7,060 nucleotides of DNA from Bacteroidota bacterium (GTDB lineage: Bacteria; Bacteroidota; Bacteroidia; B-17B0; B-17BO), in NCBI GenBank assembly GCA_947462425.1, contig CANHPI010000140.1:1-7060 (forward strand), read 5' to 3'. This document shows positions 1 to 6,875 of the stretch, in pieces (the first letter of the stretch is position 1; every line of letters begins with the position of its first letter). Both the position numbers and the translations under genes were made by a program. Below the pieces are notes generated by a model, which saw nothing but the letters and a program-made list of their open reading frames with translations, was not told the origin of the DNA and did not search any database.

Positions 1-1235
1 ACTATAATTGGTAGAATATTTCTCACAATGGGTGTTAGTTGATAAAATACAGAATATTTCATGGTCATAATACAGGTTGCATAACAATAGGTATATATTA
101 TTAGAACCCACCATTTCTCATTATTTCTAATATACCATTTTACAAGAAATGCAAAAAACAAACCATTTATTAAACCTCTAAAAAAGAGGTCGATTTCCCC
201 GCCCCAAATTGCACTTTCAGCAATTGGACCAATTGTAAATGGCGCAACTGTTTTTTCAGGATAATAATTCTTAGTGTACCATCCCATTGGGTTCCATCTA
301 TCAAAATCACCGAAAGTGAAAATAGAGATAATGTCATTAAAAAACATCGGCCATTCAGTTGCTGGAATTTTATTATTTGTTCGCTCTAAGTATAAATGAT
401 AACCAGGAAAATATACTGAACCAAATTCAGAAGCAGCTTTAATACCATCGCTTGATATTGTACTCTTAGTATCTGAAAAACTAAATTCAGATTCTCTAAA
501 TTTTTCGAGGACAGAAAAAAATAATCCTAAGAATAGAAGTGCTATTAAGCCTTTCTTGATTGATATTTTATTATTTGTAAAATTATAAATAGCAACTGCT
601 TGTAGTATGATCATCAATGAGATTATTCTTGCACCAAGTGAATAAGTTATCTCGTAAAAACAAATCAATGAAACGATCAACAAGGAAATGTAAATATTTT
701 TTTTTCTAATAAATAAGAATGCGATTAGTACAGCATACAACCCATATTTCATTCTTAAAATTAAAGAAGCCACTTTTTTACCGAACCAGGATAAATGATC
801 AAATCTTGAAAAATTATCATAATAGTCATTTACTTTTCCAGAGTTAATAGTAATATAAACAATGCTTAAAAAAGTGAAAATAATTAATACTACTATTGAA
901 ATATCAATATGAGGAACTTTAATTTTAATTGTACTTAGTTGCAGATTTCCTCTGTTCATTAAGTATCCAGCTGAAATTGCAAAGCCAAATAAAACATGCC
1001 GCCATAAGTGTATACTTAATTCTTCAGTTGATGGTAGTAAATTTCCAAGTACGTCATTTTCATTGAATGTTGATATGTAGAAACCTATTGCAGGAATAAT
1101 TGTATAAGCTAAAAACAATCCCAAATAAATAACTCCTATTTCACCAAATAGATTACTCTTATTTTTTTTATAGAGACGCAATAAAAAAAATAAATAAATT
1201 AAAAGTAATGTCAAAGAAGGAAATAATAATAACAT
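1..1235 (-). CDS. Wzy-like O-antigen/oligosaccharide repeat-unit polymerase (3' end cut by window)
   Basis: An open frame of 411 codons runs from an ATG at 1235 to the window edge with no stop, so the C-terminus is missing. An in-frame TAG at 1242-1244 fixes this ATG as the first possible start. The protein is strongly hydrophobic, with likely membrane spans near residues 2-20, 33-54, 79-95, 110-130, 160-176, 182-217, 228-243, 350-367 and 375-400. A long polar stretch (about 244-349) resembles the large periplasmic loop typical of polysaccharide polymerases. Seen motifs include SLGAR (199-203) and GDFDRWNPMGWY (309-320). It is the fifth operon gene, 29 bases after the glycosyltransferase stop, directly behind a flippase and a transferase. 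In that setting it probably joins lipid-linked repeat units in the periplasm. Wzy proteins are poorly conserved, so the call rests on topology and context; an O-antigen ligase or another multispanning protein of the locus is the main alternative. Confidence 0.75.
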   Translation of the reverse strand, partial: MLLLFPSLTLLLIYLFFLLRLYKKNKSNLFGEIGVIYLGLFLAYTIIPAIGFYISTFNENDVLGNLLPSTEELSIHLWRHVLFGFAISAGYLMNRGNLQLSTIKIKVPHIDISIVVLIIFTFLSIVYITINSGKVNDYYDNFSRFDHLSWFGKKVASLILRMKYGLYAVLIAFLFIRKKNIYISLLIVSLICFYEITYSLGARIISLMIILQAVAIYNFTNNKISIKKGLIALLFLGLFFSVLEKFRESEFSFSDTKSTISSDGIKAASEFGSVYFPGYHLYLERTNNKIPATEWPMFFNDIISIFTFGDFDRWNPMGWYTKNYYPEKTVAPFTIGPIAESAIWGGEIDLFFRGLINGLFFAFLVKWYIRNNEKWWVLIIYTYCYATCIMTMKYSVFYQLTPIVRNILPII

Positions 1236-1264
1236 TATACCCTAATTATAATATAAATGATTCA

Positions 1265-2560
1265 TTAAGCAACATATGGAAATTTATCTCCTCGTTTCTT
1301 TGACTTGAAAAGATATAAAATCGAATTAAAAAACGTTTTGAAAATTATAGTAAAAGAAAGATGATTTTTTGTTTTATAATGAAAATAAGCAATATATGAA
1401 GCGTCAAATATATTATTGATTCCAAAAGGTAATCCTTCTATAAATAAAGTTTTGGGACTTATAGCGTTACCAATTAAAGGTTCTTTTTTCTTATACCTTC
1501 TTGTATTTTTAACTAATTCGTCAAAAAATGATTTTAAATGATGCATTTCTGAAATTTTAGAAAGAATATTTAATTCTCTCTCTAATCTTTCATGTGCATA
1601 CAAGCCATGTCTTAGTTCCTCTATACCTTTTGAGATTACATTCTTGAAGTCTAACTCTGGATATGAAGTGTTATTAAAATGTATGTCTTTGGCTCTTAAT
1701 AAATAATCAGCAGTCATTAATGAAATTAATGGTGAATATGGCTGTGATGCCAATTGTTTATGCATCGGTATATCAGCAACAGTACTAAAAAAAGATTCAG
1801 ATAATTTTTTTGCAACTTCATCGTTGGACAAATAGTTTTTACCTTGCGAACTTTTACTAAGACCAAATATAGACAAAGGGTTTTGTGAAAAAGCAAAACT
1901 TTGTACTTCTCCAGCTAATACAATTCCAGAATAACCATCTGGAGTAGGGCATGAATAAAATGTTTTTTCAGGTGTTTTGTCTATAATCTTTTTTATTAGT
2001 TCTGTTGAAGCAACCCCTTTTACATAAAACATTGGGCATTCAATGTCTGAAGCATACGCTAAATTATTTGCTTGACGTTGAAGAAAATCAAAGGATTGTA
2101 TAATTTGAACATCATTATTGGCTTTACCCTTCTTTAATGATATCATTAATTGACCTGTTTTATTATAGTTGTCAGGATACACATAGGTTGGCGGCTCCCA
2201 AGTCAATAACTGCTGATTTGTTTTTTTTAATATACGCCACATATCCTCTATAGCATATGGCATCAAACCATCATCCCCTCCAAGTGCAAGAACAAAACCA
2301 GGTTTTACTAGTTCTAATGTTTTTTCAAAGTTCAATCTCATACCTAATGAAATATCTCTTCTAATATATTTAACCCTTTTGTCATTATTTACAAATTCTT
2401 CAACTAATTCCTTTGTATTATCTGAACTTGCATCATCTGATATAATGATTTCTAGATTATTATAATTTTGATTTATACAAGTACGTATTGTATCCGCTAA
2501 ATAAAATGCTCTATCTTTTGTTGGGATGATGATTGTAAATAGTGGTTTAACTTCGTTCAT
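1265..2560 (-). CDS. Glycosyltransferase family 2 (GT-A fold)
   Basis: A 431-residue protein that probably transfers a sugar from a nucleotide donor to a lipid-linked polysaccharide intermediate on the cytosolic face of the inner membrane. The N-terminal GT-A domain shows the family 2 signatures: TIIIPTKDR (9-17), the nucleotide-binding DDASSDNT (42-49) and a DXD-like GGDD (94-97) expected to hold the metal and sugar diphosphate. PDGYSG (207-212) could carry the catalytic base, which is inference. No QXXRW motif is present, arguing against a processive synthase. The C-terminal part (about 240-431) is not recognised. Its end has a hydrophobic stretch (401-419) followed by a basic KSKKRGDK, which may attach it to the membrane. 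The ATG start lies four bases after the flippase stop, so translation is probably coupled. Donor and acceptor cannot be told from sequence; with gmd and fcl upstream, GDP-fucose is possible but unproven. Confidence 0.9.
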   Translation of the reverse strand: MNEVKPLFTIIIPTKDRAFYLADTIRTCINQNYNNLEIIISDDASSDNTKELVEEFVNNDKRVKYIRRDISLGMRLNFEKTLELVKPGFVLALGGDDGLMPYAIEDMWRILKKTNQQLLTWEPPTYVYPDNYNKTGQLMISLKKGKANNDVQIIQSFDFLQRQANNLAYASDIECPMFYVKGVASTELIKKIIDKTPEKTFYSCPTPDGYSGIVLAGEVQSFAFSQNPLSIFGLSKSSQGKNYLSNDEVAKKLSESFFSTVADIPMHKQLASQPYSPLISLMTADYLLRAKDIHFNNTSYPELDFKNVISKGIEELRHGLYAHERLERELNILSKISEMHHLKSFFDELVKNTRRYKKKEPLIGNAISPKTLFIEGLPFGINNIFDASYIAYFHYKTKNHLSFTIIFKTFFNSILYLFKSKKRGDKFPYVA

Positions 2561-2564
2561 TCAT

Positions 2565-4076
2565 TTAAATTTTAGTAGTATTAACCGCCAATTCTGCTTG
2601 TGTATTTCTTAAGTAAAAAAAATAAATAGTTACAAGGATTATGATTCCAGTGAAGCCAATTTGTATAAAAATGATCCAAATATTTTGAAGATATGAGACA
2701 AACAAATTTGACAGAAATGTAATAGGTAATGCAATCGAAAGTGGCATTATAATGACTTTTTTATACCACAATCCAAGTTGTCCTATTAAGATTCGTTTAT
2801 GCATTAACCACAATCCAAAAGTCAATTCTGAAATTCCATGAATGACCCATATTACTGTCCCGCCTATTACACCAAATTTACCTATTGCAAAAATTACTAA
2901 AGGTATGCCTGATATTAAAGCAAAAAGGATCATATTAAAATGTAAACGAGTCCAATTATTTGCTTGTTGAAACGCACTAGGCAACCACATTAATCCAGAA
3001 CAAGTGATCGAAAAAAGTAAAATTCTAAATATCAAAATTATACTATAATCAAATTTTCCAATCCATATTTTAAATAAATATGGGGCAAATACAAAACCAA
3101 CTACGCTTATAGAGATTAAAATTGTAGCCATAAGTTGGCAACTTCTAAAATATTCATAAGAAGTTTTCAAAATATTATTCTCCGTTATTAACTGCGAATA
3201 TCTTGGAAAATATGTTTTGTAAAAAGGCTGGATTGCTAATTGCAATATGCCAGTAGCAGAAAAAGCGATAGAATAATTACCAAGCTCTCTTGTTGTTACC
3301 ATTTTACTTAAAATAACTTTATCGATATTGGATAAAGCTACAGCAGCAAAAGAAGTTAAAGCCATTCCAACCGAAAAACGCCAAATTGGTTTTAATATTT
3401 TTAAATTAATTTTTGGAATATTTAAATTTTTGTCATTAAGCAAATTCCAAATATAAAATTTTAATGAACCGGTTTGAATTAAAGCAAAAAATATTTGTAC
3501 AGTAAAAAAATAGTTTAAACTTGGTTTTATGATGAGTATTCCTAAGCCTAGTATATGTCTAATCAAATTACTACTGATTAGAATAATATTCATTTTTTTA
3601 TGCTCTTGTAAACCAGTTAGTACATTTAAATATATACTTGAGGGAAATTGTAAGGCTATAGAAATTGAAATTAACTTTATAATTAATGACAAATCATTGG
3701 GAGTAAAAAATGTTGATTTAAACCAATTTGTTCCTAGCCAATGTGAAGAGAAAAAAAATAGAGCAAAAATTAATAATGAGATGATTAAATTAAAACTTTC
3801 AGCAGTTTTTAATAAATCAACTCTATATTGTTTATCCTCTAATTCTTTAGAAAATTCTTTCACAATTGTTGGCCCCATCCCAAAATCGAATAAGCCTAAC
3901 ATTACTTGAAACACAAGCCATAAACTTAATATACCATATCCATCAACTCCTAATAATTTGATGTATAAAGGGGTAATGAGTATGATTGAAACTCCAGCAA
4001 TAATGCCGCCTACTAAATTCCAAAAAATATTCTTTAAATTGCTATTTTTTTTAAAAGAGGCTTTGAACAAACTCAA
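2565..4076 (-). CDS. Wzx-type polysaccharide repeat-unit flippase (MATE/MOP superfamily), TTG start
   Basis: A 503-residue multispanning protein expected to flip undecaprenyl-diphosphate-linked repeat units from the cytosolic to the periplasmic face of the inner membrane. About 12-14 hydrophobic spans are visible, the first around residues 18-38 after a short basic N-terminus. TPLYIKLLGVDGYG (35-48) and SNIDKVILSKM with LGNYSIAFSA (249-274) match the pattern of the polysaccharide-biosynthesis flippase family. Length fits the family, usually about 400-500 residues. The start is unusual: there is no ATG before about residue 59, an in-frame TGA lies at 4083-4085, and the best starts are TTG at 4076-4074 (codon 1) or TTG at codon 3. 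The first TTG sits one base after the fcl TAA, which suggests reinitiation or translational coupling. An A8 run (minus strand, 4045-4052) lies at codons 9-11. The gene is clearly more AT-rich than gmd and fcl. Confidence 0.9.
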   Translation of the reverse strand: MSLFKASFKKNSNLKNIFWNLVGGIIAGVSIILITPLYIKLLGVDGYGILSLWLVFQVMLGLFDFGMGPTIVKEFSKELEDKQYRVDLLKTAESFNLIISLLIFALFFFSSHWLGTNWFKSTFFTPNDLSLIIKLISISIALQFPSSIYLNVLTGLQEHKKMNIILISSNLIRHILGLGILIIKPSLNYFFTVQIFFALIQTGSLKFYIWNLLNDKNLNIPKINLKILKPIWRFSVGMALTSFAAVALSNIDKVILSKMVTTRELGNYSIAFSATGILQLAIQPFYKTYFPRYSQLITENNILKTSYEYFRSCQLMATILISISVVGFVFAPYLFKIWIGKFDYSIILIFRILLFSITCSGLMWLPSAFQQANNWTRLHFNMILFALISGIPLVIFAIGKFGVIGGTVIWVIHGISELTFGLWLMHKRILIGQLGLWYKKVIIMPLSIALPITFLSNLFVSYLQNIWIIFIQIGFTGIIILVTIYFFYLRNTQAELAVNTTKI

Positions 4077-4077
4077 A

Positions 4078-5010
4078 TTAAATCATTTTAGAATTATTGA
4101 ATTCTAGAATTGTCTTTTTTAATCCCGATTGTAGATCTATACTTGACTTCCACCCTAAATGATTAATTTTTGATGTATCCATTAACTTCCTGGGTGTACC
4201 ATCTGGCTGAGTGGTATCAAATACAAGTTGTCCTTCATATCCAACTTCAGCAACAATCAACTCTGCTAATTCTTTTATAGTGACATCTGTACCACAACCT
4301 ATATTCACCAATCCTTGTTCATTATAGTTTTGTAATAAAAAATAACAGGCTTCAGCTAAATCGTCAACATGTAAAAATTCTCTTTTGGGTGTGCCTGTTC
4401 CCCAAATTGTCACAGTGGGCTCATTATTCTTTTTTGCTAAAACAATCCTTCTAATTAATGCAGGAAGCACATGCGAGTTTTCTGGATGGTAATTATCATT
4501 CGTGCCGTACAAATTTGTAGGCATCGCTGAAATAAAATTACAACCATATTGGGCTCTATAACTATCACACATTTCAATACCAGCAATTTTAGCAATAGCA
4601 TAAGGCTGATTAGTTGGCTCTAAATAGCCACTTAGTAGATATTCTTCTTTCAATGGCTGTGGTGCCATCTTAGGGTATATACATGAAGAACCTAAAAACA
4701 ATAATTTTGTAACCTTATTCAAATAAGCCGCGTGGATAATATTCGCCTCAATCATTAAGTTATCATAAATGAATTCAGCTCTATAAGTATTGTTGGCATG
4801 TATACCCCCCACTTTTGCCGCAGCAAGGATTACATATACCGGCTGCTCTTTTTCAAAAAAATCATTTACTGCTTGCTGATTTCTTAAATCTAACTCACTT
4901 GATGTTCTCGTAACAATATTGTTATACCCTTCTTTTCTTAGCTTACGCTCTAATCCAGAGCCTACCATGCCTCTATGTCCAGCAATATATATTTTAGCAG
5001 TTAGTTCCAT
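4078..5010 (-). CDS. fcl: GDP-L-fucose synthase (GDP-4-keto-6-deoxymannose 3,5-epimerase-4-reductase)
   Basis: A 310-residue cytosolic short-chain dehydrogenase/reductase of the extended type. It epimerises GDP-4-keto-6-deoxy-D-mannose at C3 and C5 and reduces C4 with NADPH to give GDP-L-fucose. The N-terminal Rossmann motif GHRGMVG (11-17) binds the cofactor. The catalytic set known from E. coli GDP-fucose synthase is present, offset by one residue: Ser108 and Cys110 in GSSCIYP, Tyr137 and Lys141 in YAIAK, and His180 in NSHVLP. The substrate-site block [18 protein letters not shown] (204-221) is also intact. Length matches the family (about 310-320). The ATG is two bases after the gmd stop, and the stop is one base before the flippase start, so this is the second gene of a tightly coupled operon. 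The symbol wcaG is also used for this gene. Confidence 0.97.
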   Translation of the reverse strand: MELTAKIYIAGHRGMVGSGLERKLRKEGYNNIVTRTSSELDLRNQQAVNDFFEKEQPVYVILAAAKVGGIHANNTYRAEFIYDNLMIEANIIHAAYLNKVTKLLFLGSSCIYPKMAPQPLKEEYLLSGYLEPTNQPYAIAKIAGIEMCDSYRAQYGCNFISAMPTNLYGTNDNYHPENSHVLPALIRRIVLAKKNNEPTVTIWGTGTPKREFLHVDDLAEACYFLLQNYNEQGLVNIGCGTDVTIKELAELIVAEVGYEGQLVFDTTQPDGTPRKLMDTSKINHLGWKSSIDLQSGLKKTILEFNNSKMI

Positions 5011-5012
5011 GC

Positions 5013-6101
5013 TTATAATCCGCTTTGTTTGATATACAATTCCTTTTTAAATAAGGAAACATCACTCGCTACCATTTCTTTAACCAAAGCTGCTAAATCA
5101 TACTTAGGCTTCCATCCTAATTGAGTCATTGCTTTAGTTGGATCTCCTATTAACAAATCAACTTCCGTTGGTCTGTAATATTTAGGGTCTACTTTTACAA
5201 CTATGGCACCTTCCTCCAATTTGTATTCTCCAGCATTTTTTACAACATAACCTTCCTCTGCTTCATCTTTCCCTCTAAAGCCTAACTCAATGCCTAGTTC
5301 AGCAAAACTCATTTTTACAAAATCACGAATAGTGGTTGTAATACCTGTTGCTAAAACAAAATCTTCCGGTTTTTCTTGTTGCAAAATCAAATACATGCCT
5401 TCTATATAATCCTTTGCATGACCCCAGTCTCTTTTAGCGTCTAAATTGCCCAAGTACAAACAATTATCCATACCTAAAGCAATCTTTGCTGTAGCTCTTG
5501 TGATTTTTCTTGTTACAAAAGTCTCACCTCTTTGTGGAGACTCATGGTTAAATAAGATACCATTACAAGCATACATGTTATATGCTTCTCTATAATTTAC
5601 TGTAATCCAATAAGCGTATAGTTTGGCAACTGCATAGGGAGAACGAGGATAAAATGGAGTGGTTTCTGATTGAGGAACCGCTTGCACTAATCCATATAAT
5701 TCCGAAGTAGATGCCTGGTATATCTTAGTTTTCTTAATTAAACCTAATAAACGTACAGCTTCTAAAATCCTGAGTGTACCTATACCATCAGCATTGGCAG
5801 TGTATTCTGGTTCTTCAAAACTAACATGCACATGACTCATCGCAGCCAAATTGTAAATTTCGTCAGGCTGTACTTCCTGAATGATGCGTATTAGGTTAGT
5901 ACTATCTGTTAAATCCCCATAATGCAAGTGAAGATGTCTATGTGGCGTATGAGGATCTTCATACATATGATCTATCCTCTGTGTATTGAACATTGAAGAC
6001 CTTCTTTTAATGCCATGTACCTCGTACCCTTTGTTCAAAAGAAACTCTGCCAAATACGCACCGTCTTGTCCTGTAATTCCCGTTATAATTGCTTTCTTCA
6101 T
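5013..6101 (-). CDS. gmd: GDP-mannose 4,6-dehydratase
   Basis: A 362-residue cytosolic enzyme of the extended short-chain dehydrogenase/reductase family. It converts GDP-D-mannose to GDP-4-keto-6-deoxy-D-mannose, the first committed step to GDP-L-fucose. The NADP-binding motif TGITGQDG (7-14) opens the Rossmann fold, and [16 protein letters not shown] (30-45) matches the conserved cofactor-phosphate segment. The catalytic residues known from E. coli Gmd fall at the same numbers: Thr132 and Glu134 in ASTSELYG, Tyr156 and Lys160 in [21 protein letters not shown] (185-200) and [16 protein letters not shown] (217-232) are family hallmarks. Length is close to the usual 360-375. The ATG at 6101 has no clear Shine-Dalgarno site, as is common in Bacteroidota. 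It is the first gene of the operon. The product could also feed perosamine, colitose or rhamnose branches, but the adjacent fcl points to fucose. Confidence 0.98.
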   Translation of the reverse strand: MKKAIITGITGQDGAYLAEFLLNKGYEVHGIKRRSSMFNTQRIDHMYEDPHTPHRHLHLHYGDLTDSTNLIRIIQEVQPDEIYNLAAMSHVHVSFEEPEYTANADGIGTLRILEAVRLLGLIKKTKIYQASTSELYGLVQAVPQSETTPFYPRSPYAVAKLYAYWITVNYREAYNMYACNGILFNHESPQRGETFVTRKITRATAKIALGMDNCLYLGNLDAKRDWGHAKDYIEGMYLILQQEKPEDFVLATGITTTIRDFVKMSFAELGIELGFRGKDEAEEGYVVKNAGEYKLEEGAIVVKVDPKYYRPTEVDLLIGDPTKAMTQLGWKPKYDLAALVKEMVASDVSLFKKELYIKQSGL

Positions 6102-6435
6102 TGATATTTAAGAATTGAAACTTATTTAAACATTATTTGATAAAAAAGAGAAGAAATGGCCAAACTACTAATTATCTCCAACCCCCAATTGGTAAATCCT
6201 TTTCGCTTGACCAAATTTTTTAAAAAACTATATAGCTTCGCTACTCTGAGTCACATTTAGCTGCCCAGTTGAGATTTTATACCATATATTTTGATAGAAA
6301 TCCAGATATAAAATGAAATACAAGTAACTGAATTACAATATTTTAAATGATATCTATAAAGCAAATTTATTCTATAAAAAAGTGACAACAGGAGATTAAA
6401 ATAAGTAAATAAAATACTACTAAAAGTACTAAAGC
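6102..6435. other. Gene-poor leader region upstream of gmd
   Basis: About 330 bases separate the hairpin at 6436-6463 from the gmd start. I see no convincing gene. There is one plausible promoter (6362-6388, minus strand), a 34-codon plus-strand ORF (6156-6260) and an overlapping minus-strand open frame with no ATG (6122-6250). I saw no JUMPstart/ops-like element and no recognisable riboswitch. The most likely role is to hold the operon promoter and a long 5' leader, but the length would also allow post-transcriptional control. Confidence 0.5.
6362..6388 (-). promoter_or_regulatory. Candidate Bacteroidota-type promoter for the gmd operon
   Basis: Read on the minus strand, TAAATTTG (6369-6362) fits the Bacteroidota -7 consensus TAnnTTTG. 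A TTG (6388-6386) lies 16 bases upstream, which is a little shorter than the usual spacing to the -33 TTTG/TTG box. It is the only TAnnTTTG I found on this strand between the hairpin and gmd. If real, transcription would begin near 6355 and leave a leader of roughly 250 bases. In such AT-rich DNA a chance match is quite possible. Confidence 0.35.
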
Positions 6436-6463
6436 AATAATGCCCACATAAGTGGGCATTATT
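6436..6463. terminator. Perfect hairpin, probable intrinsic (possibly bidirectional) terminator
   Basis: AATAATGCCCAC (6436-6447) and its exact reverse complement GTGGGCATTATT (6452-6463) enclose the four-base loop ATAA. The stem is 12 bp with a G/C core of six pairs, which stands out against the AT-rich surroundings. On the plus strand the stem runs into a T-rich tail; on the minus strand the tail is weaker (GCTTTAGT). It lies downstream of the small gene at 6571-6831 and upstream of gmd, so it likely separates the two transcription units. Confidence 0.75.
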
Positions 6464-6570
6464 TTAAATTTCAGGGGAAGTATAAAAATTTGATAGATTA
6501 ATTTTAATTGGTAAAATTATTATTAAATAAATTAGATCATGAATTTAATAATAGTAATTATTATACTTTA
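6464..6570. other. AT-rich spacer with an imperfect inverted repeat
   Basis: This stretch lies between the stop codon of the small gene and the strong hairpin. It holds an 11-bp inverted repeat, TATTATTAAAT (6518-6528) and ATTTAATAATA (6543-6553), with a 14-base spacer. All stem pairs are A-T, so folding would be weak, and such repeats arise easily in this composition. No coding frame is supported here. Confidence 0.3.
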
Positions 6571-6831
6571 TTAAGCAATAACGTTTTTTCTTTTGAAATA
6601 TAACAAAGGAGACTTCCATGTTTCAGAATATATTTTAATAAATTCCCCATTTAAGGTATAATGGATAACGAGTATAGTATGCTTATCTGAAAATGTGGAT
6701 ATTAATAAATTCTCTTCTACATAAGAATTAAAATTACATGATTTTCCAACAAGCTGCTTTAGTTCATGTAAACTATACTGTGATAAATCTTTTAAATTAG
6801 CAAAAATGCTGTAATTGTATTTATAAAACAT
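6571..6831 (-). CDS. Small hypothetical protein
   Basis: An 86-residue protein I do not recognise. The ATG at 6831 is the first possible start, since an in-frame TAA lies at 6844-6846. There is no signal peptide and no membrane span. The N-terminal third (SLHELKQLVGKSCNF, 19-33) looks helical. The middle (ENLLISTFSDKHTILVIHYTLNG, 39-61) alternates in a way typical of beta strands, followed by KIYSETWKSP and a basic end (YFKRKN, 78-83). This suggests a small soluble alpha/beta protein. It starts 44 bases after the stop of the LuxR-type regulator on the same strand and could be co-transcribed with it. A 14-bp palindrome lies seven bases before its start. The hairpin at 6436-6463 probably ends its transcript, so it is likely not part of the gmd operon. 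The protein-like composition and closed unit favour a real gene, but this is not certain. Confidence 0.6.
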   Translation of the reverse strand: MFYKYNYSIFANLKDLSQYSLHELKQLVGKSCNFNSYVEENLLISTFSDKHTILVIHYTLNGEFIKIYSETWKSPLLYFKRKNVIA

Positions 6832-6838
6832 AAAGTAT

Positions 6839-6852
6839 TTTCTTTAAAGAAA
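6839..6852. promoter_or_regulatory. 14-bp perfect palindrome upstream of the small hypothetical gene
   Basis: TTTCTTTAAAGAAA is a perfect palindrome with no spacer, ending seven bases before the ATG of the gene at 6571-6831. The position, in the 44-base gap after the LuxR-type gene, would suit an operator or a small leader hairpin. It contains only one G-C pair per arm, so chance occurrence in AT-rich sequence is a real alternative. Confidence 0.25.
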
Positions 6853-6875
6853 TAATAGTTAAAAATGATAATTTT

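Noticed and set aside
2562..2564. ATG two bases upstream of the chosen glycosyltransferase start codon
   Set aside because: It is in a different frame and reaches a stop after five codons. The ATG at 2560-2558 leads directly into the GT-A domain.
3529..3909. Plus-strand open frame of 126 codons
   Set aside because: It lies wholly inside the flippase gene on the opposite strand. Its translation shows no domain and simply mirrors the hydrophobic codons of the real gene.
6156..6260. Plus-strand 34-codon ORF with a purine-rich stretch before its ATG
   Set aside because: It is short and unrecognised, overlaps another open frame on the opposite strand, and has no promoter or neighbour that supports it. 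A chance ORF is the simpler reading.
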